NCBI RefSeq assembly: GCF_003431825.1
Contig: NZ_CP020083.1
Location: 3,076,501 to 3,140,500 of the forward strand
DNA length: 64,000 nucleotides
Source of the DNA: Blastomonas fulva
GTDB taxonomy: Bacteria; Pseudomonadota; Alphaproteobacteria; Sphingomonadales; Sphingomonadaceae
Direction: 5' to 3'
The translations under genes and the position numbers were made by a program. This document shows, one piece after another, positions 46,142 to 56,105 of the stretch (position 1 is the stretch's first letter; every line of letters starts with the position of its first letter). The notes beneath the pieces are model-generated. The model did no database searches, was not told the DNA's origin, and saw only the letters and a program-made list of their open reading frames with translations.

Positions 46142-47571
46142 CCGATCTTGCCAGCCTGACCACCAAGCCAGTTGCCGCCCGCGTTTCGATGGGCACCAAG
46201 CTGGCCTACGGCTTCGGCTCGGTGGCCTATGGCATCAAGGACAACGGCTTTGCCGTCTTCCTGCTGATCTATTTCAACCAGGTCGTGGGGATGCCCGCCG
46301 AGCAGGTTGGGCTTGCGGTGCTGATCGCGCTGATCGCAGATGCCTTTTTCGATCCGATTGTCGGCCACAAGTCCGATGCCACACGCAGCCGCTGGGGGCG
46401 TCGCCACCCCTGGCTTTATGCCGCGGCGCTGCCGATCGCCTTGTCGTGGTTGTTGCTTTGGAACCCGCCCGAGATCGGCAATGGCGGCCTGTTCGTCTAT
46501 CTGATTGTGGTGGCCATGGCGGTTCGCTTCTCGTTCTCCGCTTATGAGGTTCCGGCGCTGGCGATGCTGCCGGAGATGACCCGCGATTATCACGAACGCA
46601 CCGAGGTACTGCGCTATCGCTTCTTGTTCGGCTGGCTGGGGGGCCTTGTGATGCTCTACGCCGCCTATGCTTTGCTGCTGGTGCCCGAGCCCGGCTATGA
46701 AAATGGCGTGCTCAACCCCAATGGCTATCACCGCTATGCAGTGGCGGGCGCGATCGTCATGCTGGTCTCGGTGGTCGTCTCCGCGCTCGGAACGCACAGG
46801 TTGATGGCCAAGCCCAATACCGGCGACATCCGCCATGCCGCGCACGGCCTGGGCGATTTTGTCGCCGCGCTGAAGTTCCGGCCTTTCCAGCTGCTGCTCG
46901 CCGCGGGAATCTGCGCCTTTGCCAATCAGGGGCTGTTCTTTGCGTTGACCAACTATCTGATGCTGTACGTGTGGGAGTTCCCGCAAATGGCGTTCAACAT
47001 CTATCCGTTCGTGCTGTTCCTCGGCGTCGCGCTGGCGTTCGTGATCGTCGGACCGGTCTCGCGGCGCCTGGAAAAGCCGCGTACCGCCGCGATCGGCGCA
47101 CTGCTGTCGCTGACGCTTGCGACGATGCCGTACTGGCTGCGTCTGGCGGGGCTGTTCCCGGACAACGGCACAACGCTGTCGATCGCGCTGGTGCTGGGGC
47201 TGATTGCGCTGTCGACGACCTTCGGTATCTGCGCGATGATGATGATCAGTTCGATGATCGCCGATGTCACCGACGCGGCCGAAGCCAGCAGCGGCAAGCG
47301 CACCGAGGGGATTTTCTTCGCCGGCTTCTTCTTCATGCAGAAGTGCATCGGCGGGCTCGGCATTCTCGCATCTGCGCTGATCCTGTCGACCGCCGGTTTC
47401 CCCGAAAATGCCCAGCCGGGGGAAGTGGCCGCGCAGGTCATCGATCGCCTCGCCGTCACCTTTGCCATCGCCACCACGGTCATCGGCGTGTTGTGCGCCT
47501 GGTTGTTCACCCGCTTTCCGCTGGGCCGCGCCGATCATGAAGCGCGGCTTGCAGATATCGCCAATCGCTAG
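46138..47571 (+). CDS. GPH-family (MFS_2) cation symporter
   Basis: 477 aa with about twelve membrane segments. The N-terminus KLAYGFGSVAYGIKDNGF, the loop DAFFDPIVGHKSDATRSRWG with RRHPW, and the late SSMIADVTDAAEASSGKRTE with FFMQKC are signatures of the glycoside-pentoside-hexuronide/cation symporter family (MelB-like). Inner membrane. Its place at the head of an acyl-CoA catabolic operon suggests import of the substrate of that pathway rather than a sugar. ATG 46138; upstream in-frame ATG at 46060 is possible. Confidence 0.9.
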   Translation: MTDLASLTTKPVAARVSMGTKLAYGFGSVAYGIKDNGFAVFLLIYFNQVVGMPAEQVGLAVLIALIADAFFDPIVGHKSDATRSRWGRRHPWLYAAALPIALSWLLLWNPPEIGNGGLFVYLIVVAMAVRFSFSAYEVPALAMLPEMTRDYHERTEVLRYRFLFGWLGGLVMLYAAYALLLVPEPGYENGVLNPNGYHRYAVAGAIVMLVSVVVSALGTHRLMAKPNTGDIRHAAHGLGDFVAALKFRPFQLLLAAGICAFANQGLFFALTNYLMLYVWEFPQMAFNIYPFVLFLGVALAFVIVGPVSRRLEKPRTAAIGALLSLTLATMPYWLRLAGLFPDNGTTLSIALVLGLIALSTTFGICAMMMISSMIADVTDAAEASSGKRTEGIFFAGFFFMQKCIGGLGILASALILSTAGFPENAQPGEVAAQVIDRLAVTFAIATTVIGVLCAWLFTRFPLGRADHEARLADIANR

Positions 47572-47596
47572 ATCCCTATGAAAGGAAACCCGAAAC

Positions 47597-48886
47597 ATGG
47601 ATTTTGATCTTACCGAGCGCCAGGGCTATTGGCGCGACCGCGTCCGCGCCTTCATCGAAAGCAACGTCCGTCCGCGCGAAAAGGACTATGACGCCCAGCA
47701 GAAGGAAGGGTCGCGCTGGAAGGTGCTGCCCGTGATCGAGGAAGAGAAGGCCAAGGCCAAGGCCGCGGGCATCTGGAACCTGTTCATGCCGCCCTCCAAC
47801 CCCAATCTGGCGCATGTCGACGACAGCTTCGAATTCGATGGCCCCGGCCTCACCAACCTCGAATATGCCCTCTGCGCTGAGGAAATGGGCCGTGTCGGCA
47901 TGGCAAGCGAGGTGTTCAACTGTTCGGCGCCCGACACCGGCAACATGGAAGTGCTGCACCGCTATGGCACCCGTGCGCACAAGGACGAGTGGCTCAAGCC
48001 GCTGATGGACGGCGAAATCCGCTCTGCGTTCCTGATGACCGAGCCGCAGGTTGCCTCTTCCGATGCGACCAACATCGAAACCTCGATCCGCCGCGAAGGC
48101 GACGAATATGTCATCAACGGCCGCAAATGGTGGTCGTCTGGCGCGGGCGATCCGCGCTGCAAGATCGCGATCGTGATGGGCAAGACCGATTTCGAGGCCA
48201 AGCGCCATGCTCAGCAATCGATGGTGCTGATGCCGCTCGATGCGCCCGGCGTGAACATCGTGCGCCACCTGCCGGTGTTCGGCTATGATGACGCGCCGCA
48301 CGGCCATATGGAGATCGAGCTCAACAACGTTCGCATCCCGGCTTCGAACATCCTGCTGGGTGAAGGCCGCGGCTTCGAGATCGCGCAGGGCCGGCTTGGA
48401 CCTGGCCGCATCCATCACTGCATGCGCACCATCGGCGTAGCCGAAGAGGCACTGGCCAAGATGGCCCGGCGTCTGCAAACCCGCGTCGCTTTCGGCAAGC
48501 GCATCTCGGAATACAGCATCTGGGATGAGCGTCTGGCCGCTGCGCGCATCGATATCGAGATGAACCGCCTGCTCTGCCTCAAGGCTGCTGACATGATGGA
48601 CAAGGTCGGCAACAAGTACGCCAAGGCCGAGATCGCGATGATCAAGGTCGCCGCGCCCCGCATGGCGCTCAAGATCATCGACGATGCCATCCAGGCACAT
48701 GGCGGCGCTGGTGTCAGCGAAGACTTCGGTCTCGCCAAGGCCTATGCGCATATGCGCACGCTGCGGCTTGCCGATGGCCCCGATGAGGTGCACAACCGCA
48801 CCATCGCGCGGATGGAACTGGGACGCCACGGCGTGAATGATGACGACGGTGCGCTCAGCTCGGGTGATCTGGGTGTGACGCGTTGA
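47597..48886 (+). CDS. ACAD10/11-like acyl-CoA dehydrogenase
   Basis: 429 aa. Acyl-CoA dehydrogenase fold of the ACAD10/11 subgroup: [39 protein letters not shown], then [20 protein letters not shown]. The C-terminal loop reads [20 protein letters not shown], i.e. Asp-Gly-Pro-Asp-Glu instead of the canonical Glu-Gly-Thr-Ser-Glu, as in ACAD11. These relatives act on 4-phospho-acyl-CoA made by an APH-fold kinase, and such a kinase is encoded at 50075. Lies 25 bases after the transporter. Confidence 0.92.
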   Translation: MDFDLTERQGYWRDRVRAFIESNVRPREKDYDAQQKEGSRWKVLPVIEEEKAKAKAAGIWNLFMPPSNPNLAHVDDSFEFDGPGLTNLEYALCAEEMGRVGMASEVFNCSAPDTGNMEVLHRYGTRAHKDEWLKPLMDGEIRSAFLMTEPQVASSDATNIETSIRREGDEYVINGRKWWSSGAGDPRCKIAIVMGKTDFEAKRHAQQSMVLMPLDAPGVNIVRHLPVFGYDDAPHGHMEIELNNVRIPASNILLGEGRGFEIAQGRLGPGRIHHCMRTIGVAEEALAKMARRLQTRVAFGKRISEYSIWDERLAAARIDIEMNRLLCLKAADMMDKVGNKYAKAEIAMIKVAAPRMALKIIDDAIQAHGGAGVSEDFGLAKAYAHMRTLRLADGPDEVHNRTIARMELGRHGVNDDDGALSSGDLGVTR

Positions 48887-48891
48887 ACGTT

Positions 48892-48957
48892 TTTCCCTCT
48901 CCCTTAACGGGAGAGGGAAAGCCCTGCGTCAGACGGGGCAAGTTTGTGACAGGGCTT
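48892..48957. repeat. 66-bp palindromic intergenic element
   Basis: TTTCCCTCTCCC (48892-48903) and GGGAGAGGGAAA (48909-48920) form a perfect 12-bp stem with a 5-nt loop. AAGCCCTG (48919-48926) and CAGGGCTT (48950-48957) form a second dyad. It lies between the ACAD11-like and alcohol dehydrogenase genes. It has no T-run, so it is not a standard terminator. Confidence 0.65.
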
Positions 48958-48969
48958 GGGAGAGCAACG

Positions 48970-50052
48970 ATGAAAGCCGCCATCTGTTTTGAGCCCGGCA
49001 AGCCGCTGGAAGTGCGCGATGTCATCATCGACAAGCCCGGCCCGCGTGAGGTATTGATCCGCACCGCAGCGACCGGGGTTTGCCGATCCGATCTGCACTT
49101 CGTCGACGGCTCCTATCCGCATCCCCTGCCCTTCATCCCCGGCCATGAAGCCGCCGGGATCGTCGAGGCAGTGGGCGATGGCGTATCGACGGCGAAGGTC
49201 GGCGATGCGGTGGTCACCTGCCTCAGCGCCTATTGCGGCCATTGCGAATATTGCGTCACCGGGCACATGTCGCTGTGCTTGGGGGGAGACACCCGCCGCA
49301 AGCCGGGCGAACCGGCCCGGTTTCGGTTGGAGGACGGTCCGGTCAACCAGATGCTCAACCTGTCGGCCTATGCAGAGATGATGCTGATCCACGAGCATGC
49401 GTGCGTCGCGATCAATCCCGAAATGCCGCTCGACAGGGCCTGTGTCATCGGCTGTGCGGTGACCACCGGTGCGGGCGCGATCTTCAACGCGGCCGACCTG
49501 GTGCCGGGCGAGACGGTTGCCATCGTCGGCTGCGGCGGGGTCGGGCTGGCAGCGGTGAACGCCGCGAAGATTGCAGGTGCCGGGCGGATCATCGCGATCG
49601 ATCCGGTGGCGGACAAGCGCGCACTGGCGCACAAACTGGGTGCCACCGACATGATCGATTCGAGCGCCGAGGGCGCTGCCGAAGAGGTGATCGAGATGAC
49701 TAAAGGCGGCGTCCACCACGCGATCGAGGCGGTGGGGCGTCCGGCCTCGGGGGCGATGGCGGTCAAGGTGCTGCGGCGCGGCGGCACCGCGACGATCCTC
49801 GGCATGATGCCGCTCGCCGAGAAGGTGTCGTTGAGCGCGATGGAACTGCTGCAGGGCAAGAAGCTGCAGGGTGCATTGATGGGCAACAACCGTTTTCCTG
49901 TTGAAATTCCACGGCTTGTGGAGTTCTACATGCGCGGGATGCTTGACCTCGACACCATCATTGCCGAACGCATGCCGCTCGAGCGGATCAACGAGGCGTT
50001 CGATGCGCTGCGGATCGGCGATTCCGCGCGGTCGGTGATTACATATAATTGA
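48970..50052 (+). CDS. Zinc-dependent alcohol dehydrogenase
   Basis: 360 aa medium-chain dehydrogenase. Catalytic zinc ligands are C38 in GVCRSDLHF and H59/E60 in PGHEAAG; the structural zinc is held by C89, C92, C95 and C103; the Rossmann motif is VGCGGVGLAAVNAA. Resembles class III-like/aryl-alcohol dehydrogenases. GGGAGAG precedes ATG 48970. In this operon it could oxidise a hydroxyl or primary-alcohol intermediate. Confidence 0.92.
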   Translation: MKAAICFEPGKPLEVRDVIIDKPGPREVLIRTAATGVCRSDLHFVDGSYPHPLPFIPGHEAAGIVEAVGDGVSTAKVGDAVVTCLSAYCGHCEYCVTGHMSLCLGGDTRRKPGEPARFRLEDGPVNQMLNLSAYAEMMLIHEHACVAINPEMPLDRACVIGCAVTTGAGAIFNAADLVPGETVAIVGCGGVGLAAVNAAKIAGAGRIIAIDPVADKRALAHKLGATDMIDSSAEGAAEEVIEMTKGGVHHAIEAVGRPASGAMAVKVLRRGGTATILGMMPLAEKVSLSAMELLQGKKLQGALMGNNRFPVEIPRLVEFYMRGMLDLDTIIAERMPLERINEAFDALRIGDSARSVITYN

Positions 50053-50074
50053 TTGGGTGAGGATTTCAGCGATT

Positions 50075-51148
50075 ATGGATCAGATCGACGCACAGGCGAC
50101 GATGACTGGCACCATGGAAGTGCCCGAACAGGACCGCCTCGACGAGACGCGCCTGACCGCCTGGTTTGAGGCGAACGTCGAAGGCTTCGCAGGCCCGCTG
50201 TCGCTTTCCAAGTTCAAGGGTGGCCAGTCCAACCCCACCTACAAGGTGACGACACCCAACGCTGCCTATGTGCTGCGGCGCAAGCCCTTCGGACCGCTGC
50301 TCCCATCGGCGCATGCCGTCGACCGCGAATACCGCGTCCAGGCGGCTTTGTTCGATCAGGGCTTCCCGGTCTCGCGCCAGTACGGCCTGTGCGAGGACGA
50401 CAGCGTCATCGGATCGATGTTCTACGTCATGGGCTTCACTGACGGCGCGAGCTATTGGGATGGCACCCTGCCCGGCAAGACGCCAGAGCAGCGCACCGCG
50501 ATCTACAATGCGATGATCGATACGCTGGCGCATCTGCACAGCTTCGATCCCGTCGCCATCGGACTGGAAAGCTATGGCAAGCCGGGCAATTACTGCGCGC
50601 GGCAGATCTCGCGCTGGACCAAACAGTATCGCCTGTCCGAAACCGAGACCATCCCCGAGATGGACCAGCTGATCGAATGGCTGGAAAAGACCGTTCCCGA
50701 ACAGCGCGGCTTCGGCATCGCGCATGGCGATTTCCGCATCGACAACATGATCTTCGACAAGGACGAGCCCCGCGTGCTCGCGCTGCTCGACTGGGAGCTT
50801 TCGACGCTGGGCGATCCGATCGCCGACCTGTCCTATTTTCTGATGAGCTGGGTGCAGCCCGCCGAGGGGCGCAACGGCCTGCTGGGGGTGGACGTCAAGG
50901 CGTTGGGCATCCCGACCATCGAGGAGGCGACCGCGCGTTATGTCGAGAAGGCCGGTCTCGATCATGTCCCCGACATGGACTGGTACCTCGCCTACAACCA
51001 GTTCCGCATCGCCGCGATCCTGCAGGGGATCAAGAAGCGGGTGATCGACGGCACCGCGTCGAGCGCGCAGGCCGAACAGATGGCGCAACGCGTGATCCCG
51101 CTCGCTCAGGCCGCCTGGGAATACGCCAAGAAGGCCGGCGCGCAGTGA
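50075..51148 (+). CDS. APH-fold kinase (LvaA/ACAD11-kinase type)
   Basis: 357 aa phosphotransferase of the aminoglycoside phosphotransferase fold. FKGGQSNPTYKVTT and YVLRRKPFG form the ATP site; the catalytic loop is IAHGDFRIDNMIF, followed by the metal-binding LLDWELSTLGDPIADLSYF. This is the pattern of the kinase domain of ACAD10/11 and of Pseudomonas LvaA, which phosphorylate 4-hydroxyacyl-CoA, rather than of antibiotic-resistance APHs. Start ATG 50075; GTG 50057 and ATG 50102 are alternatives. The stop overlaps the next start (GTGA). Confidence 0.9.
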   Translation: MDQIDAQATMTGTMEVPEQDRLDETRLTAWFEANVEGFAGPLSLSKFKGGQSNPTYKVTTPNAAYVLRRKPFGPLLPSAHAVDREYRVQAALFDQGFPVSRQYGLCEDDSVIGSMFYVMGFTDGASYWDGTLPGKTPEQRTAIYNAMIDTLAHLHSFDPVAIGLESYGKPGNYCARQISRWTKQYRLSETETIPEMDQLIEWLEKTVPEQRGFGIAHGDFRIDNMIFDKDEPRVLALLDWELSTLGDPIADLSYFLMSWVQPAEGRNGLLGVDVKALGIPTIEEATARYVEKAGLDHVPDMDWYLAYNQFRIAAILQGIKKRVIDGTASSAQAEQMAQRVIPLAQAAWEYAKKAGAQ

Positions 51149-51927
51149 CCATCTCCAGCTTCGACCTGACTGGCCGCGTCGCCATCATCACCGGCTCGTC
51201 GCGCGGGATCGGCGCGGCAACCGCGCGCAAGCTTGCGGCTCAGGGCGCCAAGGTGGTGATCTCGAGCCGCAAGCAGGATGCGTGCGATGCTGTCGCAGCC
51301 GAGATCAACGCGGAACATGGCGATGGCACCGCGATTGCGGTATCGGCGAGCATCTCGCGCAAGGAAGACCTGCAGAACCTCGTCGACCAGACTCGCGCGC
51401 AGCTGGGCCCGGTCGACATTCTGGTCTGCAACGCCGCGAGCAACCCCTATTACGGGCCAATGAGCGGGATCAGCGACGACCAGTTCCGCAAGATTCTCGA
51501 CAACAACATTCTGTCCAACCACTGGCTGATCCAGATGGTGATCCCCGACATGCGCACTGCCCGGCGCGGATCGGTGGTCATCATTTCGTCGATCGGCGGG
51601 TTGCAGGGCACTGGCAGCATCGGCGTCTACAACATTTCCAAGGCCGCCGATTTCCAGCTGGCGCGCAATCTGGCGGTCGAACTTGGGCCTGACAACATCC
51701 GCGTCAACTGCATCGCGCCCGGCCTGATTCAGACCGACATGGCGCGCGCGCTGTGGGAAAATGAGCAGGTGATGGGCCATATCCGCAGTGTTACGCCGAT
51801 GCGCCGGATCGGCCAGCCCGACGAGATCGCGGGTGCGGCGGTGTTTCTCGCATCGGACGCATCGACCTATATCACCGGCCAGTCCATCGTCATCGATGGC
51901 GGCACGACAATCGCAGCGGCGCTCTGA
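51145..51927 (+). CDS. Short-chain dehydrogenase
   Basis: 260 aa from GTG 51145, which overlaps the kinase stop. TGSSRGIG (16-23), NAASNPYYG, catalytic Ser in [14 protein letters not shown] and the C-terminal [11 protein letters not shown]. Family resembles SDR/DHRS4-like carbonyl reductases. Translational coupling to the kinase suggests action on the same intermediate, e.g. oxidation of a hydroxyacyl-CoA or reduction of a keto group. Confidence 0.92.
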   Translation: MTISSFDLTGRVAIITGSSRGIGAATARKLAAQGAKVVISSRKQDACDAVAAEINAEHGDGTAIAVSASISRKEDLQNLVDQTRAQLGPVDILVCNAASNPYYGPMSGISDDQFRKILDNNILSNHWLIQMVIPDMRTARRGSVVIISSIGGLQGTGSIGVYNISKAADFQLARNLAVELGPDNIRVNCIAPGLIQTDMARALWENEQVMGHIRSVTPMRRIGQPDEIAGAAVFLASDASTYITGQSIVIDGGTTIAAAL

Positions 51928-51953
51928 CAAGCCGCATCAGGAGGGGTAGTTTC

Positions 51954-52745
51954 ATGGATCTTCAGGGCAAGGTTGCCATCGTCACAGGTGCTGGCAGCGG
52001 TATCGGCAGGGCCAGTTCGCTGCTGTTCGCTCAGCACGGCGCCAAGGTGATCGCCAGCGACATCACCGGCAAGCAGGACGAGACCGCAGCGCAGAACCCC
52101 GATGCGATCACCGCGATCCAGGCCGATGTCAGCAAGGAAGCCGATGTCGAGATGCTGGTCGCCAAGGCGGTCGAGCAGCATGGCAAGCTTGATGTGTTCT
52201 TTGCCAATGCGGGGATCTCGGGCGGGTTCGACGGCATCTTCGACCAGACGGTGGAAGAGTGGGAGCGCATCCTGGCGATCAACCTCATCGGCCCGTTTCT
52301 TGCGATCAAGCATGCCGGCAAAGTCATGGCCGATGCAGGCAATGGCGGTTCGATCATCTGCACGGCGTCGGTGGCGGGCCTGCGCTCGGGCGCCGGCGGC
52401 CCGGCCTACACCGCCAGCAAGGCCGGGGTGATCAATCTGGTCCGCATCGCCGCGCAGCAATTGACCGGAAGCGATGTGCGTTGCAATGCGATCTGCCCAG
52501 GCCTCATCGAGACAGGCATGACCGAGTTCATCTACACCAAGGCGCGCGAAAAAGGCTTTGAGGACAAGATCGGCCAGCTCAACCCCATGCAGCGTGGCGG
52601 CGTCCCCAACGAGATCGCCGAAGCCGCGCTGTTCCTCGCGTCGGACCGGTCCAGCTATGTCAACGGCCATGCGCTTGTCGTCGATGGCGGGCTCACCAGT
52701 TCGCACCCTTACGCCCGGCAACGCTTCGGCCAGACGGCCACCTGA
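51954..52745 (+). CDS. Short-chain dehydrogenase
   Basis: 263 aa. TGAGSGIG (11-18), [10 protein letters not shown], catalytic Ser in [13 protein letters not shown] and a standard C-terminus. An AGGAGGGG ribosome-binding site precedes ATG 51954. Distinct from its neighbour at 51145, so the operon carries two different SDR steps. Substrate unknown. Confidence 0.92.
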   Translation: MDLQGKVAIVTGAGSGIGRASSLLFAQHGAKVIASDITGKQDETAAQNPDAITAIQADVSKEADVEMLVAKAVEQHGKLDVFFANAGISGGFDGIFDQTVEEWERILAINLIGPFLAIKHAGKVMADAGNGGSIICTASVAGLRSGAGGPAYTASKAGVINLVRIAAQQLTGSDVRCNAICPGLIETGMTEFIYTKAREKGFEDKIGQLNPMQRGGVPNEIAEAALFLASDRSSYVNGHALVVDGGLTSSHPYARQRFGQTAT

Positions 52746-52780
52746 GTTCACAACCCCCATGGAGCAACGGATTTTTCCAG

Positions 52781-54001
52781 ATGAGCATTTTTGTGTCTGA
52801 CCCGGCCGACTTAGGCTTCAACCAGCATTTGCTTGAGCGCATACCCGCCCATATCAACAGCAAATATCTGGAAAGCCAATGCCTGCCCCATGCTGCGCTG
52901 CTGATCGGGCGCGGGCACGAGATTGCGCATCTGTCGCTGCAGGGGGAAGCGCGACCGGGCCAGCCGTTGCAGGAAGACGCGATCTTCCGCATCGCCAGCA
53001 TGACCAAGCCGATCACGTCGGTCGCGTTCATGCAGCTGGTGGAGGAAGGCCGGATTGCGCTGTCCGACCCGGTGCATCGCATCCTGCCCGAATGGAGGAA
53101 CCTGGGCGTGTTCGTCTCGGGCGGCGGCAACCAGCCGTTCGTCACCCGGCCGACCAGCCAGCCGATGCGGATGATCGATCTGCTGCGCCACACCTCGGGG
53201 CTCACTTACGGGTTCCAGGAACGCACGCCGATCGACGCGGCCTATCGCAAGCACAAGCTGGAAGCCTTTGCCGGCCCCGACCTGGAAGAGCTTGTCCGCA
53301 TTCTCGCCGGTATCCCGCTGCAGTTCGATCCGGGCACGTCGTGGAACTACTCGATCTCGACCGACATTCTGGGGGCGATCCTGCAGCGGGTCGACAACAA
53401 GCCGCTCGATCAGATCATCGCCGATCGGGTCACCGGGCCGCTGGGCATGGTCGACACGCACTTCCAGGTTCCCGAGAGCAAGCTCGACCGCGTGCCCGAT
53501 TGCTTCGTCTTCCATCCCACCGAAAAGATGAAGATGTACGATCCCGGCGCGACCACCGCCTGGGGTCGCGCGCCCAGCCAGCTTTCGGGCGGCGGCGGCA
53601 TGGCGTCGACGCTCGCGGATTATCATCGCTTCTGCCGGATGCTGCTCAATGGCGGAAATCTGGACGGCGTGCGGATCCTCGGTCGCAAGACGCTCGACCT
53701 GATGATCTCCAACCACCTCCCCGGTGGCGGCGACCTGACCCAGCACAGCAAGGCGCTTTTCAGCGAGGCGGAGAATGCGGGTGCGGGCTTCGGCCTGGGC
53801 TTTGCCACCACGATCGATTCCGCCGCTACGGGCGTCCCGGGATCGGTGGGCGATTTCTATTGGGGCGGCATGTTCTCGACGGCATTTTTCGTCGATCCGA
53901 TCGAAGACATCGTGATGATTTTCATGACCCAGCTGATGCCATCCAGCACCTATCCCATCCGGCGAGAGATCAAGACGATGCTCTACGCCGCAGTCGAATA
54001 A
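52781..54001 (+). CDS. Serine hydrolase, beta-lactamase/EstB family
   Basis: 406 aa class C beta-lactamase-fold enzyme. The nucleophile motif is SMTK (S73-K76), the second motif WNYSIS (Tyr near 191), and [11 protein letters not shown] is typical of the esterase branch (EstB-like). No signal peptide, so it is cytosolic; antibiotic resistance is unlikely, and hydrolysis of an ester or lactone in the pathway is more probable. Confidence 0.88.
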   Translation: MSIFVSDPADLGFNQHLLERIPAHINSKYLESQCLPHAALLIGRGHEIAHLSLQGEARPGQPLQEDAIFRIASMTKPITSVAFMQLVEEGRIALSDPVHRILPEWRNLGVFVSGGGNQPFVTRPTSQPMRMIDLLRHTSGLTYGFQERTPIDAAYRKHKLEAFAGPDLEELVRILAGIPLQFDPGTSWNYSISTDILGAILQRVDNKPLDQIIADRVTGPLGMVDTHFQVPESKLDRVPDCFVFHPTEKMKMYDPGATTAWGRAPSQLSGGGGMASTLADYHRFCRMLLNGGNLDGVRILGRKTLDLMISNHLPGGGDLTQHSKALFSEAENAGAGFGLGFATTIDSAATGVPGSVGDFYWGGMFSTAFFVDPIEDIVMIFMTQLMPSSTYPIRREIKTMLYAAVE

Positions 54002-54019
54002 GCACAAGGAACACACGTC

Positions 54020-56047
54020 ATGTCCGACTCCCCGATTTCCACCGAAAAACGCGGCGATATCCTGATCGTCACCTCCAACAATCCCCCGGTCAACGCGCTG
54101 GGCGCAGGTGTGCGTGTCGGTCTGGATGCCGCGCTGACGCAAGCTTCCGCCGATGATGGCATCAAGGCCGTGGTGCTGATCTGTGCCGGTCAGACCTTCT
54201 TTGCAGGTGCCGACATCACCGAGTTCGGCAAGCCTCCGGTTGAGCCTATCCTCACTGACCTGATCCCGAAGATCGAAGCGTTCGACAAGCCGGTGATCGC
54301 CGCGATCCACGGCACCGCGTTGGGCGGAGGTCTGGAGACAGCGCTGGGTGCGCATTACCGCGTCGCCGTGCCCTCGGCCAAGCTTGGCGTTCCCGAAGTG
54401 AAGCTGGGCCTGCTGCCCGGCGCAGGCGGCACACAGCGTCTGCCACGCGTGGTCGGGGTCAAGGCTGCACTCGAGATGACCGCCAAGGGTGATCCCATCT
54501 CCGCAACCCAGGCGCACAAATGGGGCCTGGTCGATGAACTGGCCGAGGAAGGCGCCCTGCTCGACACCGCGCTGGCGTTGGCCGAAAAGGTCAAGGCCAT
54601 TCGTCCGATCCCGCGCGTCAGCGAGCGAACGATTTCACCCGACGATGCCGCGATTGAGGCCTTCCGCAAGGAGAACGCCCGCAAGTTCCGCGGTTTTGAC
54701 GCACCTGCGGCCAACATCGCCTGTGTCGAGGCTGCCACCCGGCTGCCGTTTGCCGAAGGAATCGACTTTGAACGCACCGAGTTCATGAAGCTGATGTTTG
54801 GATCGCAGTCTGCGGCGCAGCGCCACATCTTCTTTGCCGAGCGCAAGGCGAGCAAGATTGACGGCATCGCCAGCGATATCGCGCTGCGCCCGATCGCCAA
54901 GGTCGGCGTCATCGGCGCGGGCACCATGGGCGGCGGGATCACGATGAACTTCCTGTCGGCAGGCATCGCGGTAACCATCGTCGAGCAGGCCGAGGAAGCT
55001 CTGAACCGCGGTGTTGGTGTTATCCGCAAGAATTACGAGGCGAGCGCTGCCAAGGGTCGCCTGACCACCGAACAGGTCGAAAAGGCGATGGGGCTTCTCA
55101 CCCCTTCCCTCTCGCTGGATGACCTGTCTGATTGCGACCTGATCATCGAGGCGATCTTCGAGAACATGGACGTCAAGAAGGAGGTGTTCGGCAAGCTTGA
55201 CGCGATCGCCAAGCCCGGCGCGATCCTGGCAAGCAACACCAGCTATCTCAACGTCGACGAGATCGCCGCTTCGACCAGTCGCCCGCAGGATGTGCTGGGC
55301 ATGCACTTCTTCTCGCCTGCCAATGTGATGAAGCTGCTCGAAGTCGTGCGCGGCGCCAAGACCGCCGACGACGTGCTCGCGACCGTCATGGCGCTGGCGA
55401 AGAAGATCAAGAAGGTCGCGGTCGTGGCTGGCGTTTGCCATGGCTTCATCGGCAACCGCATGCTGATGCCGCGTCAGGTCGAGGCCAACAAGCTGTTGAT
55501 GGAAGGCGCGACGCCTGAGCAGATTGACCGCGTTCATGTCGAGTTCGGCATGCCGATGGGGCCGTTCCAGATGAGCGATTTGGCGGGCGTCGATATCGGC
55601 TGGCACCGTGACCCCACCCGCATCGAGTCGATCCGCGACGCGCTGTGCGCCGAGGACCGCTGGGGCCAGAAAAAGGGCGCGGGCTTCTATGACTATGATG
55701 AGAAGCGCAATCCTACGCCGAGCCCTCGCGTCGCCGAGATCATCGAGGACTTCCGCTCGCGCTCGAACATGCCCAAGCGCGAGATCAGTGATCAGGAGAT
55801 CATCGAGCGGACGCTGTACACCATGGTCAATGAAGGCGCGATGATCCTCGAGGAAGGCATGGCGCAGCGCGCTTCCGACGTCGATGTCGTGTGGATCTAC
55901 GGCTATGGCTGGCCGGTCTATCGCGGCGGCCCGATGTTCTGGGCGGGCCTGGAAGGAACGCCCAAGATCGTCGAGGGGCTCAAGAAGCACGGTTTCACAA
56001 TCTCACCGCTGCTGGCGGAAAAGGCCGAGAAAAACGAGGGCTTCTGA
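54020..56047 (+). CDS. Bifunctional enoyl-CoA hydratase / 3-hydroxyacyl-CoA dehydrogenase
   Basis: 675 aa FadB/FadJ-like protein. The N-terminal crotonase domain (to about 190) has [10 protein letters not shown] and [15 protein letters not shown] for the oxyanion hole and [20 protein letters not shown]. The dehydrogenase domain (from about 295) has the NAD loop [12 protein letters not shown] and catalytic His in [15 protein letters not shown]. Performs hydration and oxidation in beta-oxidation; no thiolase gene is in the window. Last gene of the operon, followed by a terminator. Confidence 0.94.
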   Translation: MSDSPISTEKRGDILIVTSNNPPVNALGAGVRVGLDAALTQASADDGIKAVVLICAGQTFFAGADITEFGKPPVEPILTDLIPKIEAFDKPVIAAIHGTALGGGLETALGAHYRVAVPSAKLGVPEVKLGLLPGAGGTQRLPRVVGVKAALEMTAKGDPISATQAHKWGLVDELAEEGALLDTALALAEKVKAIRPIPRVSERTISPDDAAIEAFRKENARKFRGFDAPAANIACVEAATRLPFAEGIDFERTEFMKLMFGSQSAAQRHIFFAERKASKIDGIASDIALRPIAKVGVIGAGTMGGGITMNFLSAGIAVTIVEQAEEALNRGVGVIRKNYEASAAKGRLTTEQVEKAMGLLTPSLSLDDLSDCDLIIEAIFENMDVKKEVFGKLDAIAKPGAILASNTSYLNVDEIAASTSRPQDVLGMHFFSPANVMKLLEVVRGAKTADDVLATVMALAKKIKKVAVVAGVCHGFIGNRMLMPRQVEANKLLMEGATPEQIDRVHVEFGMPMGPFQMSDLAGVDIGWHRDPTRIESIRDALCAEDRWGQKKGAGFYDYDEKRNPTPSPRVAEIIEDFRSRSNMPKREISDQEIIERTLYTMVNEGAMILEEGMAQRASDVDVVWIYGYGWPVYRGGPMFWAGLEGTPKIVEGLKKHGFTISPLLAEKAEKNEGF

Positions 56048-56052
56048 TACGA

Positions 56053-56085
56053 AAAACCCCGCCGGAGACGATCCGGCGGGGTTTT
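56053..56085. terminator. Bidirectional intrinsic terminator
   Basis: AAAACCCCGCCGGA (56053-56066), 5-nt loop, TCCGGCGGGGTTTT (56072-56085): a perfect 14-bp stem with A/T ends. Closes the catabolic operon and the converging gene at 56106. Confidence 0.93.
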
Positions 56086-56105
56086 CCTTTATCTAGGTGT
56101 AGCGA

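Noticed and set aside
50075..51148. Aminoglycoside resistance kinase
   Set aside because: The HGDFRIDN and LDWELSTLGDP pattern is that of LvaA/ACAD11-type kinases, and the gene is embedded in a lipid catabolism operon.
52781..54001. Beta-lactam resistance gene
   Set aside because: No signal peptide, esterase-type motifs and operon context argue for a metabolic hydrolase.
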